The notes under the pieces: model-generated
What the model saw: only the letters and a program-made list of their open reading frames with translations
The model's database searches: none
What the model was told of the DNA's origin: nothing
Program-made: the position numbers and the translations under genes
Shown here: positions 43,333-52,297 of the stretch, in pieces
Layout of the letters: every line of letters begins with the position of its first letter
How positions within the stretch are numbered: position 1 is the stretch's first letter
Source of the DNA: Lentzea aerocolonigenes
Lineage (GTDB): Bacteria; Actinomycetota; Actinomycetes; Mycobacteriales; Pseudonocardiaceae
Reading direction: 5' to 3'
Assembly (NCBI RefSeq): GCF_000955955.1
Contig: NZ_JYJG01000049.1
Location: forward strand, 35,033-99,032
Length of the DNA stretch: 64,000 nucleotides

Positions 43333-44792
43333 GGCAGGGAGTCCAGGTGAGGGGCGACCGTGTTGGCGAACTGCCAGTTGTTCGACGCGTCCCAGTTGAT
43401 CGACCACGTCATGGCGCCGCGAATGGACGGCCAGGTCGTGCTCGGCTTGAACGTCCCGCAACTGGTGCCGCGAGCGAGGCAGCTCAAGGCGTTGTTGACG
43501 TTGGAGGGCGACTGGTACCCGCCACCGGCACCCGAGGGTGACGCGGGCAGACCAAGGCCGACCTGGTCCGCGCGCAGACCGGACTGCAGCTGGATGCACG
43601 CGAGCGCGGTCAGGAAGTTGACCGTGCCCTGGCTGTAGACCTGCTGGTCGCAGCCGAGCATCGAGCCGGAGTTGTAGTACTGCATGTTGACGATCGTCAG
43701 GATGTCCTTGATGTTCAACGCCAGCTTGAAGTACTCGGCGCCGGTGTTCTGCATGTCGATCGTCTGCGGCGCCATGGTGATCACGGTGCCGCCGCCGGCG
43801 TGGATGCTGCGCAGCGCCTGGCCCATGTAGGTGGAGTTGACGCCGTTCTCCAGGTCGATGTCGACGCCGTTGAAGCCGTAGTTCGTGATCAGCGACTTGA
43901 TGCTGTTCGCGAAGTTGTTCGCCGAGTTGGAGTCGCTGACGCTGATGGTGCCGTTCTGGCCGCCGACGCTGATGATCACCTTCTGGCCGCGGTTCTGCAG
44001 GGTCCTGACGTCGGCCTTGAACTGCGCGTCGGTGTAGCCGCCGAGCTGGCTGCTCAGCCCCGAGTCGAGGTGGAACGCGACCTGCCCCGGCGTGCCCGTC
44101 GCGTCGGCGAACGAGACCGCGACGATGTCGTAGGTGGTGGGGACGTCAGCGAGCTTGAGTGCGCGTGCACCGTTGTAGAAGTTCTGCCAGTAGCCCGTCA
44201 GGACGTGCTTGGGCAGACCGGTGTTCGGCGGGTTGCCGGTCGTGGTGGTGGTCGTGGTCGTCGTCGTGGTCGTGGTGGACGTCGTCGTAGTGGTCGTCGG
44301 CGGCGTGCCGGGGCCGTCGAGGTTGAAGTCGTCCGCGAAGTAGGCGGGCTGGCCGTACCAGCCGTGGACGTAGATCGTGACGCTGGTGGCGCTGCCGGTG
44401 GTGAAGTCGACGGTCAGCTGCTGGAAACCGCTCGTGCCCGGCGTCCAGGTCTGCTTCTCCACACCGCCGGTGACACCGAGGTAGACGTAGCTGCCCTGCA
44501 CCCACGCGCTCAGCTTGTAGGCCGTGTTCGGTTGCACCGTCACGGTTTGCTGGCATTGCGCGTTGCTCTGCCCGACCGGCGCGCCCTGCAGGGCGTAGCT
44601 GCCGGTGCGCTTGGTGCCCGTGGTCGCGCTGGTGCCCTCGGTGCAGGTCCAGCCGCTGAGGTTCCCGGCTTCGAAGCCGCTGTTGGCCGCGAGGTTCGCG
44701 GCGACGGCGCTGCCGTTGATCACCAACACCAGACCGGCACAGGCGAATAACGCGGACAGCAGCGCTATCGCTGCTCGTCTGGTCTTGGACAT
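43329..44792 (-). CDS. Secreted chitinase, GH18 with carbohydrate-binding domain
   Basis: 487 aa from ATG 44792. Signal peptide (TRRAAIALLSALFACAGLVL), a carbohydrate-binding-like domain (NLAANSGFEAGNLSGW, about residues 33-170), a Thr-rich linker of about 30 residues, then a GH18 barrel. The catalytic motif is FNGVDIDLENG, a DxxDxDxE variant with Asn at the first place; Glu is the proton donor. SVGGQNGTIS is the second GH18 signature. It should cleave chitin outside the cell. A DasR-type site lies upstream at 44844-44857. Confidence 0.92.
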   Translation of the reverse strand: MSKTRRAAIALLSALFACAGLVLVINGSAVAANLAANSGFEAGNLSGWTCTEGTSATTGTKRTGSYALQGAPVGQSNAQCQQTVTVQPNTAYKLSAWVQGSYVYLGVTGGVEKQTWTPGTSGFQQLTVDFTTGSATSVTIYVHGWYGQPAYFADDFNLDGPGTPPTTTTTTSTTTTTTTTTTTTTGNPPNTGLPKHVLTGYWQNFYNGARALKLADVPTTYDIVAVSFADATGTPGQVAFHLDSGLSSQLGGYTDAQFKADVRTLQNRGQKVIISVGGQNGTISVSDSNSANNFANSIKSLITNYGFNGVDIDLENGVNSTYMGQALRSIHAGGGTVITMAPQTIDMQNTGAEYFKLALNIKDILTIVNMQYYNSGSMLGCDQQVYSQGTVNFLTALACIQLQSGLRADQVGLGLPASPSGAGGGYQSPSNVNNALSCLARGTSCGTFKPSTTWPSIRGAMTWSINWDASNNWQFANTVAPHLDSLP

Positions 44793-44843
44793 GGTCCACC
44801 TCCACACATCATGCGGCGGCCATGTTGTGAGTTCGCCTAAAAA

Positions 44844-44857
44844 TGGACTAGACCACT
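44844..44857 (-). promoter_or_regulatory. Probable DasR-responsive element (dre) of the chitinase gene
   Basis: On the minus strand the site reads AGTGGTCTAGTCCA. This fits the Streptomyces dre consensus built around TGGTCTAGACCA, to which the GntR regulator DasR binds when N-acetylglucosamine-derived signals are low. It lies about 50-65 bases upstream of the chitinase start. It also lies about 75 bases before the divergent SGNH hydrolase start, so both genes could be under its control. No dasR gene is in the window. Confidence 0.75.
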
Positions 44858-44932
44858 GCCCCAGGTCAAGCATTGCGCTGGTCATCGGATGTATTTATCG
44901 TGTGCGTGCCGCCTTTGACGTTGAGGAGTGGC

Positions 44933-46072
44933 ATGCGCTTACTAGCTGTTCTGGCTCTGTTGCTGGGATTTGCGACACCAGTCTCAGCTTCTCCCGGCTG
45001 GGTGGCGGCGTGGGGATCCGCGATGCAGACACCGGTGTCATCGGATGTCAGCGGCACCTCTTATACGGTCCGAAACATCGTCCGGCTGACCGTGGGCGGC
45101 TCCACCGTCCGAGTGCGACTGTCGAACGTGTTCAGCTCCGGCGACCTGACCGTGGGCAAGGTGTCCGTTGCTCCTCCCGGAACCGGTGCCGCGCTCGGCT
45201 CCACCCCGCGCCGGGTGACTTTCCGCGGCCGCGAGTCCGTCGTGGTGCCACGCGGTGGCGAAGTGCTCTCCGACCCGGTGGCGCTGAAGACGGTCGCCGA
45301 CTCCTCGGTGGCCGTGTCGATCTGGGCTTCCGCCGCACCGGCCACTCCGACCTACCACCGCAGTGCGTTGTCCACCAACTACGTGGCTCCCGGCGACCAC
45401 GCCCGTGACGTCGCGGGCACGACGTTCACGCAGAAGATCTCGTCCTGGTACTACCTGTCCGAGGTGGCCGTGACGTCCTCGGTGCGCGGTTCCGTGGTGG
45501 CGCTGGGCGACTCGATCACCGACGGCTCGGGTTCCACGGGCGGCGCCAACCGGCGGTGGACCGACGTGCTCGCGTCGCGAACCTCTTACGGCGTGGTCAA
45601 CTCCGGCATCTCCGGCAACCAGCTTCTCCGTGATGGCACGTATGGCGTTTCCGGCATTTCCCGCACACCACGGGACGTGCTCGACCGCGCCGGCGTGCGG
45701 ACGTTGATCGTGCTGGAGGGCATCAACGACATCAAGGCCAAGCCCGACGCGACGTTCGAGGAGCTGCGCGACGGGTACAAGAAGGTCATCTCTCTCGCGC
45801 ACTCGAAGCACGTGCGTGTGTTGGGCGCGACCATCACGCCGATGGGCGGCTACGCGAACTACACCGACGCACGCGAGGCCGTGCGTTCCGCGGTGAACAA
45901 GTGGATCCGCGAGTCGGGCGCGTTCGACGGCGTCGTGGACTTCGACGCTGCCGTGCGGGATCCGCTGAAGCCGACGTTCCTGCGCGAGGAGTTCGCCAAG
46001 ACGGACCACCTGCACCTCACCGACGCCGGTTATCAGGCCATGGGCCAGGCGGTGGACCTCTCGCTGCTCTAG
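44933..46072 (+). CDS. Secreted SGNH/GDSL hydrolase
   Basis: 379 aa from ATG 44933. The signal peptide MRLLAVLALLLGFATPVSAS is followed by a beta-rich N-terminal domain (AAWGSAMQTPVSS and so on). The hydrolase domain holds block I ALGDSITDG (about residues 185-193), block III GINDIK and block V DHLHLTDAGY with the catalytic Asp/His pair. It is probably an esterase on polysaccharide acetyl groups or lipids. It is divergent from the chitinase gene across the dre site. Confidence 0.9.
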   Translation: MRLLAVLALLLGFATPVSASPGWVAAWGSAMQTPVSSDVSGTSYTVRNIVRLTVGGSTVRVRLSNVFSSGDLTVGKVSVAPPGTGAALGSTPRRVTFRGRESVVVPRGGEVLSDPVALKTVADSSVAVSIWASAAPATPTYHRSALSTNYVAPGDHARDVAGTTFTQKISSWYYLSEVAVTSSVRGSVVALGDSITDGSGSTGGANRRWTDVLASRTSYGVVNSGISGNQLLRDGTYGVSGISRTPRDVLDRAGVRTLIVLEGINDIKAKPDATFEELRDGYKKVISLAHSKHVRVLGATITPMGGYANYTDAREAVRSAVNKWIRESGAFDGVVDFDAAVRDPLKPTFLREEFAKTDHLHLTDAGYQAMGQAVDLSLL

Positions 46073-46076
46073 CTTG

Positions 46077-46514
46077 ATGCGCGTGTTCACCCTTTCTGAC
46101 GCCATCGCACTCGCCACGACCGCCCACGACGGCCAGGTCGACAAGTCCGGCCGTCCGTACATCGGCCACCCGCTGCGGGTGATGGCATCCATGGAGGGTG
46201 AACACGCGCAGATGGCCGCCGTCTTGCACGACGTCATCGAGGACACCTCGGTGACCGCTTCCGACCTCACGGCTAGTGGATGTCCCGCTGCTGTGGTCGA
46301 CGCCGTAGTGGCGTTGTCGCATCTCCCGGACGAACCGCAGGACGTCTACTTGCGCCGCGTGGCCGCGAACCCGTTGGCGCTCACCGTGAAACGCGCGGAC
46401 ATCGCCGACAACCTCTCGCCCGCCCGCATGGCCCGTCTGGACGCCGAGACCCAGGCCCGTCTGCAGATCAAGTACGCGAACGCGCTGAGGTTGCTCGCCG
46501 AGTTCGTGAGTTAA
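46077..46514 (+). CDS. HD domain protein, SpoT-hydrolase-like
   Basis: 145 aa from ATG 46077. The HD motif is AAVLHDVIEDT (His-Asp about residues 45-46), after YIGHPLRVM with another metal-ligand His. This corresponds to the hydrolase half of RelA/SpoT proteins without the synthetase, so it could be a small (p)ppGpp or related nucleotide hydrolase. It follows the SGNH gene by four bases and may be read through from it, although the functions differ. Confidence 0.85.
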   Translation: MRVFTLSDAIALATTAHDGQVDKSGRPYIGHPLRVMASMEGEHAQMAAVLHDVIEDTSVTASDLTASGCPAAVVDAVVALSHLPDEPQDVYLRRVAANPLALTVKRADIADNLSPARMARLDAETQARLQIKYANALRLLAEFVS

Positions 46515-46588
46515 CTAACCTTCTTCATCGGTACAGGTCACTTGAACAGGGTGTATTATCGAAACGTAACCAAGATTGGAAGGACAAG

Positions 46589-46816
46589 ATGACCCGCCAC
46601 GACCTGTCCGTGAAGTCCCTGCGCTCGAGCTTGGCCACGCGCCGTGCCGCTCGTCTTCAGCGTCAGAGCCTGGAGCGGCAGTTGGCCAGCTACACCACCG
46701 AGAGCGACCGGATCGAGCTGGACGCCATCCTCTCCCGCCACACCAGCGAGGAGACGACCGAGCTCCGTTCGATCATCAACCGCCAGGCGATGGACCGCCT
46801 CCTGCGTTCCGCCTGA
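46589..46816 (+). CDS. Small charged protein of unknown function
   Basis: 75 aa with a GGAAGGAC ribosome-binding site. It is rich in Arg, Ser and Glu and predicted to be all helix (SLATRRAARLQRQSLERQL and ESDRIELDAILSRHTSEETT). There are no cysteines or membrane segments. Similar short helical proteins occur in actinomycetes without assigned function. It has its own promoter region (46515-46588) and a good terminator, so it is a separate unit. Confidence 0.65.
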   Translation: MTRHDLSVKSLRSSLATRRAARLQRQSLERQLASYTTESDRIELDAILSRHTSEETTELRSIINRQAMDRLLRSA

Positions 46817-46830
46817 CCGGTTCACGTGTG

Positions 46831-46865
46831 GGCCACCCCGGCAATGGTGCCGAGGGTGGCCTTTT
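46831..46865 (+). terminator. Rho-independent terminator after the small charged protein
   Basis: GGCCACCC (46831-46838) pairs with GGGTGGCC (46854-46861), with further partial pairing in the loop, and is followed by TTTT. It lies 15 bases after the stop at 46816 and ends this short transcript before the PNGase-like gene. Confidence 0.75.
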
Positions 46866-46923
46866 GCGTTTCCGGCAACCGTGAACGGATGCCGGTCGTC
46901 GTGTGCGGCGATAGCGTCCGGCC

Positions 46924-48507
46924 ATGCGTCGAATCCTCGCCACCGCGTTGGCCGTGCTCGCGCTCCTGCCGGTGCCCGCGGCGATGGCCGACCGGGTGGT
47001 CACGGACTACCAAGATCCACTCCAGGCGATCCCCGCGGTGAGCCGTCCGCCGACGAAGTCGTGTGTTGTCACGGCGATGCGGCACACGTTCGCGAACTCG
47101 TACGGCCAGCCGTTCGTGGGCACGCTCGCGCCACCACCGGAATGCGCCGGGCCGTGGACGAAGGTCGTGCTGGACTGGACGGGACGCAGCAAGGGACGTC
47201 AGTTCGACCGGCTCGCCGGGTTGTGGATCGGCGGGGCGGAGGTGCTGCGGACGTCGACGCCGGAGCCCGACCCGTCCGGCATCGTGTGGCACTTCGACCG
47301 CGACATCACGGCTTTCACGCCGCTGCTGACCAAGGCGCAGCCGTTCGTGGTGGATCTCGGCAACGTCGTCAACGACACCTACACCGGCCCGTTCGACATC
47401 GAGGTCACGGTCACCTACTACCAGGCTTCCCCTCGGTATCCGGCGCCTCGCCAGGCCGACGTGGTGCTGCCGCTGTCCGCTGATGCCGCGTTGCCCGGCT
47501 GGCAGTTCCTCAAGGACGGCAAGAAGTTCTCGAAGCAGCTCGTCGTTCCGCCGAACACCGCGAAGCTGACGGCCGAGATCTACGCGCGGGGTGGCGGCTG
47601 CGAGGAGTTCTGGTGGTCGAACGTGCCGAGCGACCTCGCCGCGAAGTTCCCGGACGCCGGACTTTGTGGCGGCGGAACGTATCGCGAGGTCTCGGTGCTC
47701 GTCGACGGACGGCCGGCCGGCGTGGTCGCCCCGTACTCGGTGATCTACACCGGCGGTGTGGCACCGATGCTGTGGCGGCCGATCTCGGCCATCGACGCCA
47801 TTGACACGCTGCCGTACACGATCGACCTGAGCCCCTTCATCGGAACGCTGACCGACGGGAAGGCGCACACGATCGACCTGGTGCCGCCACGCGGGATCGT
47901 GGACGACTGGACGTTGGGCGGAAACCTGTTCGCCACCACGGATCCCGGGGTTCAGCGCGTGACCGGAACGCTGAGCAGCACCGATGTACCAGCTGCTGAC
48001 GTCAAGACCGTCACGACCGGCACGGACCTGGACGTGACGATCAAGACGCAGGTGCGGCGGGCCTGGCGGACCAGTGGCGCGATCAGGACGTCGCACGGCA
48101 CGCAGCAGGTCTTCTCACAGGGCGCTTGGACGTTCTCCAACACAACCTCGCTCGCGGAGAAGGCGACCAAGCAGAAGACCGACCAGAAGGTGACCGGCGC
48201 GTACTCCTCGAAGGGGAGGCTCGACGGGTTCGACTTCCCGCTCAACGTGGACGTCACGCAGAACATCGTGAACGACAACAACTATCGCATCGACGCTTCC
48301 GTCCACATGGGACGTCGCTTGTGGACGGTTGGCGACGGCGCCCGATTTGTTGATGACTCCCTCGACACGCAAGGCGGCTTCGGGCGGACGGACGGCGTGC
48401 TCTCCTACGCCGACGGCTCGTCCAGCGAACGCTGGCGCGGCACGGTGGACGGCCGTTTCCACCAGCGCACGCTGAAGACCGAGCACGGGTACGTGGTTCC
48501 TCAGTAG
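46924..48507 (+). CDS. Secreted peptide-N-glycosidase A-like protein
   Basis: 527 aa. The signal peptide (ILATALAVLALLPVPAAMAD) precedes an N-terminal beta-sandwich with GLWIGGAEVLRTSTPEPDPS. The middle motif YARGGGCEEFWWSNVP is typical of PNGase A (peptide-N4-(N-acetyl-beta-glucosaminyl)asparagine amidase A). It would remove N-linked glycans from glycoproteins outside the cell. Together with the nearby chitinase and SGNH esterase it marks an exported glycan-degrading set. The 3' end overlaps the convergent methyltransferase gene by seven bases. Confidence 0.88.
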   Translation: MRRILATALAVLALLPVPAAMADRVVTDYQDPLQAIPAVSRPPTKSCVVTAMRHTFANSYGQPFVGTLAPPPECAGPWTKVVLDWTGRSKGRQFDRLAGLWIGGAEVLRTSTPEPDPSGIVWHFDRDITAFTPLLTKAQPFVVDLGNVVNDTYTGPFDIEVTVTYYQASPRYPAPRQADVVLPLSADAALPGWQFLKDGKKFSKQLVVPPNTAKLTAEIYARGGGCEEFWWSNVPSDLAAKFPDAGLCGGGTYREVSVLVDGRPAGVVAPYSVIYTGGVAPMLWRPISAIDAIDTLPYTIDLSPFIGTLTDGKAHTIDLVPPRGIVDDWTLGGNLFATTDPGVQRVTGTLSSTDVPAADVKTVTTGTDLDVTIKTQVRRAWRTSGAIRTSHGTQQVFSQGAWTFSNTTSLAEKATKQKTDQKVTGAYSSKGRLDGFDFPLNVDVTQNIVNDNNYRIDASVHMGRRLWTVGDGARFVDDSLDTQGGFGRTDGVLSYADGSSSERWRGTVDGRFHQRTLKTEHGYVVPQ

Positions 48508-49112
48508 AGACGCTTGATGGTCAGGACGTTGTCCTTGCGCGACTCCTGCTGACCATCCGGCCCTGTGAGCGGCCGCTCGACCACCTCATCGGTGATGACG
48601 ATCCAGTTGTCTCCGAGCTCGAGGTGGTCGAGCACGTCCTTGGTGGTCGGGAAGTAGTGGTCCTGGTGCTCGGACCACGACGGCGCCCCCGCGTGCCCGC
48701 CGATGATCAGGTGCCCGCCCGGCGCCACCGCTTGTGCCGCTCGCTTGAGGATGCTGTTGCGTTCCCCGTCCTCCTCGACCGGCGAGTGCAGGAACTGCGC
48801 GCTGACCAGGTCGTACAGCCCCTCGGGAAACGTCTCCTTGAGGTCGTGCCGCTCCACCGCGAACTCGACCCCCTCGTCGTACGCGTGCTTCACCGCCCGG
48901 TCCAGCGCCACCTGCGACACGTCCACCCCCAGCACTCGCCAGCCCTTTTTCGCGAGCCACACGGCGTCGCCACCCTCGGCGCACCCGATGTCCAGGGCGC
49001 TGCCGGGCTTCAGCCGCTCGGCCTCCCGCACCAGCAACGGGTTCGGCTTGCCGGACCACACCTGGTCCCGCTCCGAGTAGAAGGTCTCCCAGAACTCCTG
49101 CGCAGTCGTCAT
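48501..49112 (-). CDS. Class I SAM-dependent methyltransferase
   Basis: 203 aa from ATG 49112. Motif I is ALDIGCAEGGDAVWLA (about residues 40-55), and the acidic residue after beta-2 is in VLGVDVSQVALD. It belongs to the UbiE/Tam-like small-molecule branch (thiopurine-methyltransferase-like proportions). The substrate is unknown. It is divergent from the RibD-like gene; the 91 bases between them hold both promoters. Confidence 0.9.
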   Translation of the reverse strand: MTTAQEFWETFYSERDQVWSGKPNPLLVREAERLKPGSALDIGCAEGGDAVWLAKKGWRVLGVDVSQVALDRAVKHAYDEGVEFAVERHDLKETFPEGLYDLVSAQFLHSPVEEDGERNSILKRAAQAVAPGGHLIIGGHAGAPSWSEHQDHYFPTTKDVLDHLELGDNWIVITDEVVERPLTGPDGQQESRKDNVLTIKRLY

Positions 49113-49203
49113 GCTCCTGACAGTGCGCTCATTCATGCCAGACTGGCAACAAACGTTGCCGATCCAGCAACACGCGGTCGACAGAGCGGGCATGGTGGGA
49201 GCC

Positions 49204-49809
49204 ATGACCAAGGTGACCTGCGACCTGACGATCTCACTCGACGGCTTCTCGGCGGGCCTCAACCAGCGCGAGGACCGCCCGTTCGGAGACGACGGCGGCG
49301 ACGGCTGGGGCAGCAGGCTGCACGCCTGGATGGAGGACCCCGCCGAAATGCGGCTGCAGATGGACAGGTTGGCCGAGACCAAGGCGTTCATCATGGGCCG
49401 CAACATGTTCGGCCCGATCCGCGGCGACTGGGACCGCGAGTGGAACGGCTGGTGGGGCGACAACCCGCCGTACCACGCCCCGGTCTTCGTGCTCACGCAT
49501 CACGCCCGCGATCCGCAGCCGATGGACGGCGGCACCACGTTCCACTTCGTCACCGACGGCATCGACGCCGCGTTCAAGCTCGCGTGCGAGGCGGCCGGAG
49601 ACGGCAACATCTCGATCCACGGCGGCGCGACCACCATCAACCAGTACCTCACCAAGGGCGTGATCGACGAACTGCGGCTGCGCATCGTGCCGATCACGCT
49701 CGGCGCCGGCACGCGGTTGTTCGACGGTGTGCCGGCACTGAACCTGGAGCAGGTGGAGACGCGGGCGGGCAACGGCTTCACGCACGTCACCTACCGCGTC
49801 GGCAAATAG
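49204..49809 (+). CDS. RibD C-terminal/dihydrofolate-reductase-like protein
   Basis: 201 aa from ATG 49204. It starts with TKVTCDLTISLDGFSAGLNQ, the first strand of the RibD reductase fold. The nucleotide-binding region is ISIHGGATTINQYLTKG. Such proteins are widespread single-domain NADPH-dependent reductases without defined substrate, distinct from folate enzymes. The gene ends just before the tRNA on the opposite strand. Confidence 0.88.
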   Translation: MTKVTCDLTISLDGFSAGLNQREDRPFGDDGGDGWGSRLHAWMEDPAEMRLQMDRLAETKAFIMGRNMFGPIRGDWDREWNGWWGDNPPYHAPVFVLTHHARDPQPMDGGTTFHFVTDGIDAAFKLACEAAGDGNISIHGGATTINQYLTKGVIDELRLRIVPITLGAGTRLFDGVPALNLEQVETRAGNGFTHVTYRVGK

Positions 49810-49820
49810 TCGGGCAATTG

Positions 49821-49894
49821 CGCTCACGACGGGACTCGAACCCGCGAATCGCCGCATCGACAATGCGGTGCCCTAGCCGCTGGGCCACGTGAGC
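49821..49894 (-). tRNA. tRNA-Asp (GTC), atypical anticodon arm
   Basis: All four stems close. Acceptor GCTCACG pairs with CGTGAGC, D stem GCCC with GGGC, anticodon stem CCGCA with TGCGG, and T stem GCGGG with CCCGT around TTCGAGT. The loop TTGTCGA gives anticodon GTC, and G73 agrees with aspartate identity. CCA is not encoded. Positions 37 and 38 are G and A instead of the usual A and C, and T32 could pair with A38, tightening the loop. It may be a divergent second tRNA-Asp. Confidence 0.85.
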
Positions 49895-50224
49895 ATCAGG
49901 AAAAGAAAAAGCCGCCCGAATCGGATTCCCCGACGGACGGCTCCCCGAGCTGGCATCTCACCAGGTCATGACAGGGGAGCCAACATCATCGAGGCGTTGG
50001 CGCGGCGACCCGAGATCCCACGTCATGACGCCTCCTTCGCTCGATGTTGCCCGAAGTCTTGCCGAGCGCGACATCTGCGGTCAACACATTAAAAATGCCG
50101 GAGCTGAGAGCAGATCGCGGACCAGCTTGCGGCCGACTCCGGACCCGATGAGGTGTCCGAGAGCTTTGGTGCCGTCTCGTCATACGACCGCGATGCTGCG
50201 CCTAAGTCACCGGCCAGCGACAAG
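49895..50224. other. Gene-free stretch with one inverted repeat
   Basis: No recognisable gene. GGCTCCCC (49938-49945) pairs with GGGGAGCC (49973-49980), with an inner CTGG/CCAG stem, so a short structured RNA or attenuator is possible. The rest shows nothing I can interpret. Confidence 0.45.
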
Positions 50225-50785
50225 TTACTTCAGGGTGCCCAGCAACTCGGCGGGCGAGAACTTCACCGGGAACGGCGCCGTCGCCTCGAACACCTCATCC
50301 GCCTTGACCACGACCGTCTGCTCGTACAGGCCGTCGGCACCGAACTCGAACACGGTCAGGGTCGGCACGTCCGGATCGATGATCCAGTAACTCGGCACGC
50401 CGAGTCGCTCGTAGACCGCCTTCTTCATGTTGAGGTCGATCAGCGCGGTGCTCGGCGACAGGATCTCGACCGCGAGCAGCGGCGCGACCGGCAGCAGCTT
50501 GTCCGTGAGATCGCTGTCCCTGCAGACCAGAAGATCTGGCTGCACTTCAAGAGTCATCGACGGCCGTACCGCCAACGGTGCCGGAAACACGTGCAGGTCA
50601 GCTGGACATGAGGGGTCCAGCTTGACCAGCAGCTTCGCGACGATCTTCTGGTGCCGCGGCACAGGCGCCGGGCTCACCAGCAGCGTCCCGTCGATGAGTT
50701 CGTAGCGGTGGCCGTCATCGGGCATGCCCTCCAGGTCTTCGACCGTAAAGGGACTTCCGTTCACGCCAATCGCCATGACTGTCAT
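50225..50785 (-). CDS. Uma2 family (DUF820) putative restriction-endonuclease-like protein
   Basis: 186 aa from ATG 50785, set by GGAGGGG close upstream. It opens FTVEDLEGMPDDGHRYELID and has the PD-(D/E)XK core VQPDLLVCRD then LAVEILSPSTALIDLNMK, with Lys in KKAVYERLGV. Uma2 proteins are abundant in actinomycetes and cyanobacteria. A nuclease activity is presumed from the fold but is rarely shown. It stands alone, with no adjacent methylase. Confidence 0.9.
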   Translation of the reverse strand: MTVMAIGVNGSPFTVEDLEGMPDDGHRYELIDGTLLVSPAPVPRHQKIVAKLLVKLDPSCPADLHVFPAPLAVRPSMTLEVQPDLLVCRDSDLTDKLLPVAPLLAVEILSPSTALIDLNMKKAVYERLGVPSYWIIDPDVPTLTVFEFGADGLYEQTVVVKADEVFEATAPFPVKFSPAELLGTLK

Positions 50786-50908
50786 GGTCCCCTCCTTTCG
50801 GTTGTGCTGCCAACCGTCCCAGAGAGCCCCGACAGTTTTGACCCAAATCTGGACCTCGCCGGTGGCGCCACTCGATCGTGTGTCACCACCGAACACCAGA
50901 ACTATCTG

Positions 50909-52227
50909 CTATGCCCGGCCGTGATGTGTGCGGAACATGTCCTGGGGGTCAACGGTGTTCTTGATGGCGGCGAGCCGATCGAAGTCGCCCGGCAGATACC
51001 CGGTGGCGAGCTCGGCGGCCGTGATGTCAGGCCCCGACAGGAAGTTCACGCACACGCCGCCGGTCGACCAAGGCTTCATCCCGGTGAACAGCTGGTCGAA
51101 CGCCGCGTGCAGGGCCGGAACTTGCTCAGGTGATGCGGCAGCTCCGGCGTAGAGGACGTACTGCCCGTCGCGGCGCCCCAACGCGCTGGGCACCGCGCCC
51201 GGACGGTTCAGCGCGCCGCCGGTGTGACGCAGCTCGACGAGGTAAGGAGCGTCGGCCGAGGGACCCGCGTGGCGCAGCAGTTCCGCGACGGCGCCGGCGT
51301 CCAGCGATTCCAGCATGGTGTTGCGGGCGTGGAACGCCACCGGCGTGGTGGGTTCGGCGTGGATGGTGCCGACCGCGGTGTAGGGCATCTCCGTGACGGT
51401 GTCGGTGATCGGCCCGAGCTCGCGGAACGGCTCGACGAGCAGCTTCCCCTCTTCCGCAGACCCGGTGTAGGCGAACCGCAGGTGCAGCACATAGCGGCCG
51501 CGAAGGTGGTCGGGCAGGAACGGGAGGTCGGGCATCCGGATCAGCAGCACCGACGAGCTCATCGTCTCGGGGACGGTGCGAGTCCACTCCGCCCACGTGC
51601 TCAGGGCGCGTTCGGCGGTGTCGGCCGCGAAGTGCATGCCGCCGCCGTAGATCCGGGTGATCGGGTGCAGGTCGATCTCGATGGCGGTGACGACGCCGAA
51701 GAATCCTTTGCCACCACCGCCCAGAACAGGTCCGGGTGCGACGTCGCGGTCACCCAGAGCAGCGAGGCGTCGGCGGTGACGATCTCGATGGCGCGCACGT
51801 GGTCGACCGCCCAGCCGAGACCGCGGCCGAGGATCCCGAGCCCGCCGCCGAGGTGGTACGAAACCGCGCCGACCTCGGGTGAGGAGCCGTTCAGCGGCGC
51901 CAGCCCGTGTTCGGCGGCGGCACGCACCAGCGCTCCGCCGCGCACTCCGGCCTCGATCCGGGCGGTGCGGGCCGCGGGGTCGATGGTGATGCCGTCGAGC
52001 CGCGAGGTGGTGATCAGGACCTGGCCGTCGGCGCTGCGGGACGGGCCGTGCCCGGTGGCCTGGACCGCGACACCCAGGCCGTGCTCCCCGGCGTAGCGGA
52101 CGGCGGCGATCACGTCGTCGACGGACGCTGCCGGCACGACGACCTCGGGCCGGTGCTCGACGGAGAGGTTGTAGCCGGAGCGCTCGGTGTCGTAGCCGGC
52201 ATCGGTCTTGGTGAGGTAATCGGTCAT
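50909..52227 (-). pseudogene. FAD-linked oxidase (berberine-bridge type), frameshifted
   Basis: The N-terminal FAD domain is read from ATG 52227 (VVVPAASVDDVIAAVRYAGE, then VQATGHGPS) to HPDLFWAV. The frame then shifts at about 51712-51720, in a GGTGGTGGC run where one (or four) bases seem missing. It continues GKGFFGVVTAIEIDLHP to the BBE domain ending near DPQDMFRTHHGRA. Joined, this gives about 439 aa, a normal length. Conservation on both sides points to a recent mutation or a sequencing error. It is divergent from a LysR gene that probably controls it. Confidence 0.85.
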
Positions 52228-52297
52228 GAAGCAATCATGTCGAGGCTGAGCTGGGCAAACAATCTCAGATCAAGCATCGACTGATAACCTGAAGATT

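Noticed and set aside
44240..44300. Short tandem repeats that might be a CRISPR or microsatellite array
   Set aside because: They are GTC/GTG triplets encoding the Thr-rich linker of the chitinase, in frame and without spacers.
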